DNA of 64,000 nucleotides. Source: Rhypophila decipiens (lineage: Eukaryota; Ascomycota; Sordariomycetes; Sordariales; Naviculisporaceae). A program made the translations under genes and the position numbers. The stretch spans positions 24,721 through 88,720 of the forward strand of contig MU858208.1 of the NCBI GenBank assembly GCA_033297075.1, in the 5' to 3' direction. This document shows, piece after piece, positions 45,174 to 60,600 of the stretch; position 1 is the first letter of the stretch, and each line of letters starts with the position of its first letter. The notes under the pieces are model-generated. The model worked only from the letters and a program-made list of their open reading frames with translations. It was not told the origin of the DNA and ran no database searches.

Positions 45174-48014
45174 CTACATCAGGCAAGCAATATTCCGACT
45201 GCTGTGCATATCTGAGCTGCCAAACTTGATCCGCTTATTCTCTCCCACACAGGCGTACGCCTCCACGATCCATTCATACCATACCCTTGTGTCGTCGGTC
45301 TGGCGCCACATGCTGACTTCGAGCTCACTATCTTGCGGGAAGTAGAGCGGTTTCTAGACGAAGATTTGTTAGCACTGTCGTCATGCCGCTCAACATCAAG
45401 CTAAAGAGGGAAAGGGCTGACTGGGTCGAAATGGGGTGTGAACTTCGATGCAAAGCCGTATCAAGGATCCAGTAGATGCGTCATAAAGAATGGGTGTCTG
45501 CCTTTCAGTCTGGCTTGTGAACCTTCCAAGCTTCTCTTTTGTACGTATCAACAATCCCTTTGATGCATTCAAGATAATTACTCTTAGAAAGAGGGGGATT
45601 CTTGAAGGCGTATCTAGTCCATTTAACACCCCATTTTTCGACCCAGTTGAGGGCTTGGGTACCATTGCTGGCCGAAGGGGAACTGTAGTGTAGGGGAATG
45701 AAATGAGACATTACCCTGAGAGGAAAGAAGATGGGGAACCAAGAGGTCATATCTTTGCACTTGCGGTCAATCTGATCCGGCAGAATGCTGATCTCGACCG
45801 GCTCTTTCTTGCTGTCGGGGATCTGGGAAGCATACAGGACCGACTCGAAGTAGCCGGCCAAGCCATGCATGACACCTCGAGTGCGGCACACAAACTTCAG
45901 GTGGCACTGTCGGGAGTTGTGGTCGTTGATTCCGCTAGAGCCGGCCATGCTGCCCCCACCGATGGTCGTGAACTTGGCAGCTCTGCCATGCTTCGCCGCA
46001 AAGTCGTCTTCCCGCGAGACCTCGACGGGATGGACAAATTCCCATGCTTGCTGGAAGCGGGGATGTCCGGGAACCTTTTGGGCCGCCACAAAGTCAATGG
46101 CAAATAGGCGACTAACCCATGGTGTCACGAACGCATTCGGGTCGCTGAGAGATTTGTGGCCGACGTCGCTGTAGAGACGGGGGGCGCAGATGGGGCTCAG
46201 GTGGGCGGTGTACGAGCTCGGTACAGATATTCCATGGGGCCGGGCGATGTGGTTCTGGATTCCGTCGAGGCACTCGGGGGAGAGCTCATTGTCGCCAAAA
46301 GACCCGAGCAGCTCTGAGACGAGGATGTCCACTTTGGTGATGACCTCCTCTTCCCCTTTCACCCGGGGGCCTTCCCACGCCCTCATGTCCGTCTTCACTA
46401 CGGTTACTTGGTTGTTCCATTCAGACTCGTTTTGTCGGAGCAGGTAGACGTAGGCATTCTGGTTCTTCTCCAGGGCCCAGAGTTGGATGGCTGTTCCTGT
46501 ACGCTCGGCGGCGCGCAACGCGCGGGTGACGAGAGGGCCGCGGCCGGCACCGGCAACGGCGACGATGAGTTCTCGACTGGAGGGGTTTTTGGCCGTGGCA
46601 GAAGAGGTGGGCTTGTTGAGCTCTCTCCATTCCGTCATTGCCTCTGCGATGGCCGTCTCGTATCTTTCGTACTTGACTGGGTCTTGCTCAAAAGTCTCGT
46701 ACGTTGCAGACTCGAGATTGTCCGACAGAGGCTGGAGAGGCGACTGGAGTAGGTCCTGGAACCAAAGCAGCTGCTCAGTCTCCATTGCGGAATACGGCGG
46801 CTGCTGCCGCTCCAGATATCTCATATATGCCACGTAGGGGTACATGTTGTTCCTCTTGAGGATAGCCTCGTTGGCCTTGTTCTTCTTATGCATGGCCTTG
46901 ACTTTATCCTCGGCCTGGGCAATGGTTGGGAACTCAACCACCGTGGCGTCCGAAGACCGCCGAGAGGGGGTCTCGAACCAGGGACCAACATCAGTCAGAA
47001 ACATCCATGGGGTGTGCTTATGCCTCATATAACGGTTGATCATGTCTTGATGATGGCGGCTCAAGGATGGGTGTCCTGCCTTGTTTGTCTGGAAGACGCT
47101 CTTTGCGATTGTGAGGTAATGAAGTGGTTCGGCGAACCACCGGTCTTGAAGGTCTACCTCGGGCACTCGCCGTGGAATTCGAAGAGAAACGAATAAGCGG
47201 TTGGTGTAGCGACAGACGGTTCGTATGGTATTCCAAGAGTCCCATGCGGTAAAAAGATCGATGTCACCGCTGTTGCTGGCGACATCTGATTTCGCAAAGA
47301 TGGATGAGAGCGTCTTTGCAGTCTCATCCAAGCCGGGTTCCCGGTACATTGGCATGTGAATAACGAGGTTCAATTTGGGAGCCACCTTGAATGCCTCCTG
47401 GATGGCGCGAGCGTACTGTAGAACTCCCTTGGCGTTCTCATCAGACCTCGGCCCTGGAACGATGATGCTTGTAGCACCACAGAAGGCCGCGTAGGCAACC
47501 TCGATGTTGAAGACCTGACGGGAGATGTTTGAAATGACGGGATCAGTTGATGCCAGGTCAATCCATGGGCTAGAGTAGGCAACGGGGTCATTACCCCCAT
47601 AGCTGCTGCTGTTGGGGTGATATGACGTGTCCTTATTCGTCAGCGTCGGGACAACAGGCCCTGGGAGGGATGGGTTTGCTATCTGGGAGGGCTTGAGGCC
47701 TCTCTTCTGGACCCAGTCTTCCCGTTCTTGGAGGTGGCTCTGGTACAGCTCGAGCACTCGCTGGTAAAATTGCAGGTTCGTAATAGGTGCTGTGGCAAAG
47801 TCGAACTATAATCGCATACGTTAGTTAGGTCGGCCCTAACGCCCCTCAACTCAGCAGAACAACCTACACCGGCATCCTTTATTATTTTATATTGGACAGC
47901 AGTGAGCGTCTCAGTCCGCCCGGAGTCGTGTTGGCCAAGCACCAGACGCGGGCGACGCCGCTCACCCGACTCATAATCCGGCGACTCGGGGTTCAGATCC
48001 CCACCTGAAGCCAT
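45174..48014 (-). CDS. PRMT5: Type II protein arginine methyltransferase PRMT5 (Skb1/Hsl7)
   Basis: Symmetric arginine dimethyltransferase using S-adenosylmethionine, acting on Sm proteins, histones and cell-cycle regulators; 805 aa. Exons are complement(47868..48014, 45715..47805, 45174..45353). Intron 1 is 62 bp. Intron 2 is 361 bp, far longer than any other here. Its donor follows the Arg of SWFPIFFPLR, and the acceptor CTAG has a GCTAAC branch 20 nt upstream, joining to KPLYFPQDSELEVSMWRQTDD, which is the conserved end of the family's beta-barrel. The N-terminus starts at the only fitting ATG (48014) and encodes LVLGQHDSGRTETLTAVQY of the TIM-barrel domain. SAM motif I is VAVAGAGRGP (about 464-473). 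The double-E loop SELLGSFGDNELSPE has E547 and E556. LLQSPLQPLSDNLES precedes the methyltransferase domain as expected. A MITE lies just downstream. It diverges from PRP43. Confidence 0.97.
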
Positions 48015-51336
<3,322 letters not shown>

Positions 51337-54300
51337 AGAGGGAGTTGTTGAGACTTCAACGTACGGTATGCAGAGGAAGTTGTCTTAACTTTCTCTGTTC
51401 GGCGTGGTAAATCGGACTATATTTATGTTTAGCAGAGCCTCAACGGATTTCAGAGAAATTTGGCAGCGAATAAGTCAGGCGGAACTTTGAAGCACGTGGA
51501 GAGGATCTTTAGTTGGCTTGTGGCCATTTTGTGGTTTATCGGGTTTTTAAAGAGGCAGAAAATGTAAAACATGGATATCATTTGAGTTGGGAAGGAGACT
51601 CATTCATGCCTTGGTATTATACAGGGTGATGGGCACTTGGGCAGTTGATTCTCCATCGGCGGTGTAGATGACAGGTAGTTTAGTTTGTATGTAATACCCG
51701 CTTTCTTCAAAGGGCAAATGAAGAATATGCCCTCGCTTCCTTCTTCACCAGACAGTACGAGATTAGTTACCCAAGTCGAAAGTGACACCCTCCCAACTGG
51801 ATCGAGAAATGGGATGTGAAAAAGTCGATACTGATGCCTTTGTGGTACAGACAATATAATAAGTACGTCTCACTTGAGTGAAAAAGGATTAAAGGTATGT
51901 ATAAGAACGAAGCCTAAAAGGCCTGTATTATTATATTATTTGGAGACGTAAACCGTACATCTTTGAACTGCATGTTTCAAGCCGCATCCATCTTGCGAGC
52001 CGGTGACCAGCCAAAGCCCTCCTCCTTTGAGGTATCATCAACAACGCTTGTGAGTTCCATCATCATCACACAAACACGATCGACCGGCCACCTGCCTGCC
52101 TGCCTACCCGTCGAATCGTATGAACTTGCCTGACCACTGTTACATCGGGACGGCCCGAAGGAAGTAAGTAGTGTTTGTGTGTGATACATCACACTTTACC
52201 ACCGTACAAGAGGTGACACTGCATACCTACGGACTTACCTACCTGGCTGGTATCGAAGGGCCAAGAAAGGGCCAACGAAGAAGAAGAGCGAAGGAGAGAC
52301 TTTGAAGCGATGCTTGCGGCGTGCGGACTAAACTGTGAGTCATCGAGTCGTACATCTAAATAGCTGGCTGACTTTTTCAGAACGTCTGAGAGGAGGAAAA
52401 GAAAGATAGTCCTGACTGTTCCTTTCAGAGCCTCACAGTAAAGCTATTGCCTCGGGCCGTGGGGGGCCGGCACTAGAGTGATTGGCCACGTTGACTTGCC
52501 GAACAAGAGCGACAGAAGGAGCGGTCCGATAGGAAGTGTACCTGCCGCCTCGCCTGGAGAGATCAGTTTTCTACCGTAGGTGGGGGGGTACCTGAATGTG
52601 CGAGATAACGCCTTTTCTGGGCAGGTACCTGCCAAGGTAGATAAATAATGCCGAGGCAAGCATGAAATCGGCAATGGGAGGGGTCACAGGGCCAGCAGCT
52701 TCCTTGCCCCTTTGTCGATTGCCTGTTTGTCATCCTTATATCATATCATAGGGCCATACCACATCAGACACACCGGCATTCGCCTGCATGGGCTAAGCGA
52801 TGCGATCTCGAGGGAATGGCTTGGTCGAAACAACATAGCCAAGGCAGCGCTGCTCAATCATCTTCCTACCTGCCTTTAATTAATCGTACGCGGGCAAGAT
52901 GCAAGAGTTTGAGATCCAGCTGGCCCCTGATGAGGTTGCCGAGCTCGTACAGCCGCTTGTTGGTTTACTTGATTTGTTCGTTTATGGAAGTCGTTAGTGA
53001 TATCCCATCCCATTCGAGCATGAAAGGGGTCAGATTTGTCCTGCAGACTTTTGGAGGGGATATCGCGGACCATTGTCTGTCACGTCTGGGTCATCAAGCA
53101 CATGCCCCCCACCCACCTCTTATTCGAGAGCCTGCTGCACACCAGACAAGCAAAGGCTGCATCGAGCAATGCAAAGGAGACCGGTGGCTGCGGCCATTTG
53201 TATTGTGGCGTTCCGCTTCCATCTCGAACAAGCAGCCCATGAGGACGCATTGGGTGACCATTCTGTCTCAAGTTGACAAAGTTATCTCACTCACCTCCTA
53301 TTTGAACAAAAAGGCATCGATGCTCTCCGGCTTGCAATCCTTGAAGACCTTTATGTTTGCGTCCTTTGGCTCGCATGGTGTCATTGCGACCAAGATGCTG
53401 GATTTGGCGACGTGGCGACATAATGTTGGGTAGCAAAGCGATGTGGAAGAGGTTGCAAATGGGCCAATATTCCAGTCGTCTGCTGGATATGAAGATATCT
53501 CGCCCCGTAGCCTCGCCCCATTGTTGCAGACAAAATGGTCCCACTCACTGCGCTTGCGAGGGGTTTTGGTGATGGGAAAGTGATGTTGAGATGGGTGAGC
53601 TCGACGCGCAGACTTTGCCACATCCAAGAGGCTGTTGTATCACCATTCGAAGGCTGCCGGTTGAAAGATGCCGTGGATTCGCGACCGTGTCTTCAAACCA
53701 GAGGGAGCCAGAAAATAGTATATGAAAGATGACGAGTAAAGGTGTGGTGGTCCAACGTATGCTCCCGCTCACCGCAAGATCTGCCTCCCACTCATTCAGG
53801 TACTCGGCTGATAGTAGACCACTTGTATCATACGCGCCATCGAGGATCGAACGAGCAAGATCACGATCCCCTCCAAATGGCATCACCCAAACGCGACGGC
53901 GAACCAATAAGGGAGGCAACCATCAGATTGGGTGAAGACGATGCCATGGACCCTTGACAAGGGGAAAGATACGGGACTGGGCCGGCATATGCTGTGTAAC
54001 ACAGGAGTTGATATGGCTTTCGAGAGTCCAGTGGTGTGCTGTCCTTGGGATATGTTTGAGTGATCGACACATAGAATGCATCTGTGTGTGTCGAGAACGC
54101 ACTTTTGGGTGACTCTTTACACTTCTCTCCTGCATAAGGGTGGCGGCGCGTTGTACTCATGGAACCGCGGTGTTGAACTGTTTGAGCCCGGAGGTGCCAT
54201 TGAAGGCCAAGGGACGAGTTTCTCCGTTTGCCATAACTGTGATTTCGACTCTTCGAGAGGGGTCAGACCGAATCAGGAAACTAGACGCCTATTCCGGAAG

Positions 54301-55910
54301 CTGATTCTAGGCCTTGCCAGCTGCTCACGATATCGATCGACCTGAGAGTCAACTTGAAGAGAGCGGCGGGACAAATCAGGATCAATATTCATCATCCTTT
54401 CCCGCGGTGGCATGTCGGATTGCGAGATAAGCCACGAATCGACATGGAGAACGAGCGGTAAACAAATCAAGTTGGCAGCCTTGACCTCAAGACCACATGT
54501 GTAGAAAGTTGCGGCTGTCTTGATAACTACGGCAGTAACACAATGAGGGTGATAATTGAGACCAGGAGAGAGCAAGTGGCTGTGTGTGTGCCATTGACTG
54601 TGTTCAAACGACAGGGGGTGAATGGGAACGAGGATGTAGAGGGATCCTTCGAGATCAAAGAAAGGTTGCCAATCAGGCTCAACAGGCAGAATAAATGTCA
54701 ACTTATAAGAATCAGAATCTTGGGTTGGCGACGCGTAATAAGAAGTGACTGCTGTCTCATAAAAGCGAGTGAGTTCTTTGCTGGCGGAACGGGGGAAAGA
54801 GCTGGCATGACGTGCTGAACTGAAGGTATACGGGTTAGCTGACAGAGCGGCAAGGGCAGGAAAGTGCCCCACCACCAGTCCCAAGCCTCCTAGCTAGAAA
54901 CCAAGCCGTCAAAACTGTCAGACTTTAGCGGAGGGGTTACAAGGGGCCGGCGACGTTTCACCACCGTAACCTGCACCTTACCAACGTCTCGCCCAGGACG
55001 AATGGGATGCCATCCGCCATCACGGCAACCTGATATGATATTATGATGACAGCCACTGGGCAACCGTGGTATACGAAATTGTACGTTTCTCTCGGGCTTC
55101 TTTGTCCGTTTTGTCTTGTCTTGGAAAGTGAAGATGGGTGCCAACCAGATAACGCCCTCGAAGTCAAGCCCGGCGACACCACCGAGATGGGAAAGGGTGA
55201 GGCAAACCAGCACGCTGCGGGTTTACCTTGGCGCAAGAGAGATACCTGGGGACCTGGGCCGGTGTAGGTGGGGATACGGTGACGGTCCTTCGGCAGAAAG
55301 GCCGAGGACATCCGATCCAGGTAGCTCCTGCCGCCGCTGGTTGGTCCGCTTCACATGCAATACCGTGGATGTACGGAGCACCTGCCCTTCGACCATCTCA
55401 ACAACTGGACCAAACTCTCCAGTCTTTCCCAAAAGAAACTGCAGTCGATTGTACATGCACCTGCGCCGGCGGATATGTCCTGGTCTGGAAGCCTGGACCG
55501 GTAAGGACCGAGGGACTGCACATTAAGTACCCCGACAAGGTGTTCGAGGGTCTCCCGGCTCCCCCATCCAGTCAACCGTCATGTTTGACCACTCAAATGG
55601 GCCTGTCCGCAATCCCGACGTCCATCACATTGCTTTTTTTTCAGTTCCTCTGATCATCTTCCTCGGGTTTCCCACTCCCTCGACAGAAACATCATTCGAT
55701 TGGCAGCGAATCGGAATCTGTCACAACTTTCTTTCAGCCTCAACTGCCAGGAAGCAATTTGAAGAATGAGACACTGCCAGTATGTACAACCCCGGGTACC
55801 TCCCGCGGGCCGTCTAATATGCGCCAGCATTATATGGCGAGCAAATTGTGGTTGGACCTTTTTCTTTCCCTTACAAAATAACTATATGTGAACTGCTCTT
55901 TTCAGCTATC

Positions 55911-56472
55911 TATCAGGGTCCTCTTTTTTCTCGAATGGGCTCATTGCTACCTTGATGGCATACGCCGTTACAAAGCAGATGAATAATGGTGGGCAGGAAG
56001 AGCATGTCACTCATGGTTGGCTCCCCCTTGCTTGTAAGTGCTCCCCGTCTTCGTCCACTCACATTGCCTCGAACGGAGAGGAACATAAGAGAATACCACA
56101 AGTTCATTTTCCTATCAGTTCTCACCTTTCTGGCCTCAGCACCGGTCTATCTTTGGAGCCCTGGGTCGCCCTTCAGCTGCCGCTCCTTTCCCCCGATATC
56201 AGCGGGGCCAAGGTCGACTTCAAGCCTGGGCTGATGTTCATCTGTAATTCCCCAGGACCAGATTTGACCACCATCTGGACGACCATGCCCTGGTCTTGGC
56301 GGTGCTTTTTATCGGCGACGTTGCTGACTGCCGAGTCGTAACAACGGCCATATCGTCGTATCCAATATCTATAGGACCAAACTACGCACAGCTCATGTAC
56401 ATGCACTTTGTTTTGTCCATCCTGCAGATCCCGCTCATGTCTCGTTTATTTGTCGTCGGATCCGTGCTCTAG
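55911..56472 (+). other. Possible exons or relic of a membrane-protein gene
   Basis: An acceptor-like CTCTTTTCAG ends near 55906. It precedes an open stretch reading SGSSFFSNGLIATLMAYAVT that runs to a GTAAGT donor at 56034. A second acceptor, CTGAT branch plus TTCCCCAG, ends at 56255 and opens a frame to a TAG at 56470-56472 with hydrophobic residues (AVLFIGDVADC, IGPNYAQLMYMHFVLSI). I could not join these into one continuous protein or name a family. It may be a real multi-exon membrane protein, a decayed copy, or chance. Confidence 0.22.
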
Positions 56473-56835
56473 GGAGCCCTTGCAGGGGTCGAGAACGGCA
56501 GAGCCCCATCCAAGTGACATTCGAGGGTGAAGGAACAGTCGGTTAGTGAAGTCACTGCACCGTCCCTCCCACACGTGTTCACACACTCCATGCTTCCAAG
56601 TTCTGGAAGACCCTCCTTCAAAACATCAACCCCTAGTCAAGCTCGAATGCGTCGAATCATGGCAATCCTGGTACGTAGCCCGGGCGCCTCTTCCCCCCCT
56701 TGTCAAGCCCAGCAGGGGGGCGGGATTGGTAGCCCACCGGCATACACGTGTAGACTCCGAAGAGGAGTGTAGTGCTTAGCCTTGTAACTGCCATGGGTCC
56801 AGACGGATGAGATGCATAATCCCCAGCTCCGAAGC

Positions 56836-56843
56836 TATATAAA
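56836..56843 (+). promoter_or_regulatory. TATA box of the small cysteine-containing gene
   Basis: TATATAAA 241 bp upstream of the ATG at 57084, followed by a pyrimidine-rich CT tract typical of fungal leaders. It predicts a 5' UTR of roughly 210 nt. Confidence 0.5.
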
Positions 56844-57083
56844 GAATGTTTCTTTGGACGGGTGTCGGATGTCGATCTCTTTGCTTCTTTTCCCTTGGTA
56901 TCTTCCGCAGCCCTACATCTCTCGGCTCATCTAGAACATCATCAAACTATTGTACTTGCTGTTTCGAAGTCTGATATCTTCGACTTTCTCTTGGCCCCAG
57001 CCTACCTCCCGGATTTCTAGATCGTCGAGGAATTGTCAACATCTTACCCCCTTTCTCACCAAACCATCCATTGCTTGATCATC

Positions 57084-57603
57084 ATGAGCGGCAGCGGCGG
57101 GTTCTACAAGTACCGGTGCAAACATTTCCTCACCTACAACTGCAACAACTGGGTATATGTCAACGGCGCCGCATGTGCCTGCTGTCTCGTAAGTCTTCTT
57201 CACAGCTATATCAACCTCTAACAACACTAACATGTACCAATAACAACAGGCTGAAGGACGAGACGAGCAACAAATTCCAGGCGGGCAACAACAGCAGAAT
57301 CAGCAATCACATCACCAAGCCCTCCGCGAACAGCAGCAACTTCTGATCCAAGCCCCTCGATGGGCCCGTCCCGGCGAGGTGCACTGGGACCTCTGCCGGA
57401 TCATCACGACGGGGAGCAGCGGCAACGACTGGACCCTCGAGTACGTGGGCCAGGTGCTGCCCCTCATGGCGGCGTCGACGGCAGCGGCGGCAGCAGCGCA
57501 CAATATCAGCACCGTGGTCAGCACGAGCATGGTGACGAATGATACCCCACGACCGGTCATGAAGACGGCTGGGATTGGGACGCAGAGTTTTGGGGGATAC
57601 TAA
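57084..57603 (+). CDS. Small protein with an N-terminal Cys motif, function unknown
   Basis: 152 aa from two exons, 57084..57188 and 57250..57603. The 61-bp intron has donor GTAAGT and acceptor AACAACAG. The first exon encodes a compact Cys/Trp/Tyr motif: C12 and C20, then C31, C33 and C34, around YRCKHFLTYNCNNWVYVNG. Exon 2 starts AEGRD, continues with a Gln/His-rich linker (about 42-65), then a segment with RWARPGEVHW and W-T-L-E, an Ala run (about 111-119) and a polar tail. There is no signal peptide or membrane segment. The Cys motif resembles short conserved fungal proteins I have seen only as hypothetical; it could bind a metal. The TATA box, leader and good splice signals support a real gene. 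It stands alone in a gene-poor stretch. Confidence 0.78.
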
Positions 57604-60600
57604 TAAACCATCTCTTTTCGATCCTTTTCCTTTTCACAACCCTTTCTCCTTGGCGCCTCACGACCGTCCGTCTCGATTGCTTCTTCTAACAAAGCTTTCA
57701 CCATATCTTAATGAATGAATGGGTAATATGTGTCTTTATTTTTCATTACGTGTGTATGAGAATGGTCTCTTCCGCCTTTCTTTTTAGCCGTTTGCTGTAC
57801 TCGGTTTCTGTTCAGAGTGGAAGAAGGGCAGAACAGTGGAGGAAATATCCCGGTTTGAAGATGTGATTTATGAAGGATGCTGCGCTATAATTCCCTTTTT
57901 ACTTCCTTCTTATGTCTGTCTGGGTGGTCAAATTGATAGCAAAAACTTTTTGTCGTTCTTTAGCGGGCAGTACGAAAATAATTACAATATTCTCTATATC
58001 GAGGCTTGATCTGCAAGTTGAGTTGACTTGATGAGCCACCAACAACAGTCCGGCCCAAAAAAAGGGAAGAAAACAAGAAGAAATAAAACATGATCAAAAT
58101 TGCTGTCGAGAATGATGGTGTTTAAACATGGATATCCGAGTAACATGGGTGTCTTGGAGAAACCTAGAGTAGCACTGTCCCTCCCGTTCCGTTTTCTTGG
58201 TTTTGTGTTCCAGGTAGTGTAGTGTAGTGTACATACAGTGAAGTTGGTTCATGCTCGTGGTGTAATACATTACCGTACGTACCTACGTACCATTCATACC
58301 TGCCTACCTAATCGTACATACCACCCATGCCTATCCAGTAGTGAAGGTACGAACGGGTGGTCTGTCAGGCAGGTAGGTTCACGTATGTTTGGTGTGCTGT
58401 AAGGTAGGTAGGTGAGCAAAAGGCGTGCATCTGCTTGTCTCTGCATATGCAATGGAGGTGCATATGGCAGGCAGGCAGGCATGGTGCAGACACTATGTGC
58501 TTCTACTGATGGAGGGAGAATCAGCGATTGTAAGTGTATCTTGTGCGATGGCGGACGGCACGGGGAACAAAAGGACTGCCTACCGAACCCGTCCCCCAAA
58601 ACCCGGACAGTGCCACGGCCAAGCATGGTACTGTACCTTCACAGAGACGTTTGTATGGCGGGTTACACGGGTGCGGTATTCTGTCTCTCTAAACATGTAG
58701 ATATAGTTGTGTAAGTACGGGTTAAGGTAGGTACCTATGTATGTATTTAGTCAGCGGCCGAATTGCTTCCTGTCTTTTCTTCCTATGATGTAATTCAAGT
58801 ATTTATTATAGGGCTTCCTGGATCTGAATTAGTCGTTCATGGATAGAACGTAAGATCAAGCAGCGGTCCTCTATTCTAATTTTCGGTATCACGAGTTATA
58901 ATACACGCGCTTTTTGTTTCACTCATCCTTCGATATCTACCATGAGACTCCAGGAGAGATGTAGAGGCCCGAAAAGGATAGGCCAAGCTCGACCGGTCTC
59001 TTTTCGTCAGCAAAACAGCTTCACGTTCCTCGCAATACCCGAGTTTAGCACCATGCGTTGATTGACAAGGAGGCGGCCTTACAATGCAATAATTAAGCTT
59101 CCCAGATTAGTGGTTGCTCGTTTGAAGGTGAAGGAGGAGGATGATATACCGGCAACGTTGAATAAATGTGAGACTGGACAAAAGAGTCATAGGTCCCAAA
59201 AACGAATTCTGGTGGTTCAAAAAGACGGTTCGCTGCTGTCTTGGAGAACAATATATTTCGAGCTCAACTGGATTAAAATATAACGTATATTATATGGGCA
59301 TGCCGCAGACATCGAACCCCCCCTCCACCGAAATGGCAGAATGGCGACGGGTACCTGAAATGGCGTGCTTGCTTGATCTCTCTTTTAGTGTCTCCTTTTG
59401 TTTCATCAGATTAGGTGGGTAGGTAGGCCGCATTTGGCTTGTCCCGCCGTAGCATTTTAACCTGGGTGGTTGGGAAACACGCGGATAACACGCCCGGCAG
59501 CCGTGTCCAACTCGAGCGAGTGGCGGGCTTCGTACCCCCACCTAGACTGAGCTGGTACACGAGAGAAGGGCGGGAGAATATCTTGAATCTATGATGTGAT
59601 CCAGTTCCAGTCTGACTGCCCGATGTTCTTCGGCCGGAGTTCCACCTCAAGTTGCATCTTATGTGTTTATGAGGTCAGAACCACAAGATATCGTCAAAAA
59701 TGGGCTGACAATTCTCGATCCGCTGGATGCGAGAGCACGACAGGTTCGGGTTTAATTCGAGTTCCCATCATCTCCCATTGGTGAGCTCTGGAATAAGCCG
59801 CTACCCACTGAGCAGAACAAGCCGAGCCTCTCTTATTTCGTCGATGGCTGTCCTAACTTGGCCGGCGCAGACAAGGTAATGGTGACACAGAACCACGCAG
59901 GTCTGATCGATTCCCGATGATTGGCATAGCCGACCCACTGTGCAGATGCAACTCACTTGAGCTCCTCTTATGGATGTGATATAGGGGAGAAACGGAAGGA
60001 CACTGAGAGATAAGGGGACCTTGAGTTGAATTAGACGGGCAATCATTGTACCGACATGCGTCCTCTATCATCAAGATAGGGTTGTTTCCCACTTGCAGCG
60101 TTTCCTCGTTCCTTGACGTTGGTGAAATCATAGAAGATGCATGAACGTGCCGTGCCTTCCTGGCTGAGGAAATTGACCACAAGGGATGTTCTGGTGCGGA
60201 AAGCGACAGGCTTCCTTACCTCCAAGGAGTCTTGCGTCGTACGGAGTAGGTACTGCTGTTCCTGTCCTGGCTCTCGTCTCCATTTTCACGGAAACCTCAA
60301 GTCTCTGAACCACGACCACACGGCTCCAGTGCATTTAATTGGTGCCGCATTTCCCGGCCGTTGATCATGTGGACATGTGTGAGTTGTGGACAACAGTGAC
60401 AAGCGAATCAAGTAAAACGAGAGCATTTCCATGTGCAAGCACAGCCTTCCGACACTTGACGGATGGTGTCAACTCGCCGAGTAGGAGCTGTAAGATTATG
60501 ATGCAAGGTGGGGATGTTCTGGAAGGGAAACAATAAACCGTTTTACCCCACATCGAGATTCTCAACGGTTTGGCTGATGACAATCCTTGTCCGCCAAGTC

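Larger units (their letters stand above)
51337..57083. other. Gene-poor region right of PRP43
   Basis: 5.7 kb without a confirmed gene. The first few hundred bases are the PRP43 3' UTR. A 203-codon minus frame at 54273-54884 starts at a non-ATG codon and has no recognised domain. Plus-strand stretches at 55.9-56.5 kb have hydrophobic segments bordered by plausible splice signals and are listed separately. The last 250 bp form the promoter and leader of the gene at 57084. Confidence 0.5.

Noticed and set aside
47941..48010. tRNA-Met-like string (CTCATAATC followed by GGGGTTCAGATCCCC) on the plus strand
   Set aside because: It lies in PRMT5 exon 1 and is explained by the conserved coding sequence; no matching acceptor or D arm is present.
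51977..53500. Short frames right of PRP43 as a small-gene cluster
   Set aside because: All are under 210 codons, overlap on both strands and show no domain or consistent splice signals.
54273..54884. 203-codon minus-strand frame
   Set aside because: Begins at a non-ATG codon, no domain recognised, and no splice structure extending it; kept only as a remark in the region description.
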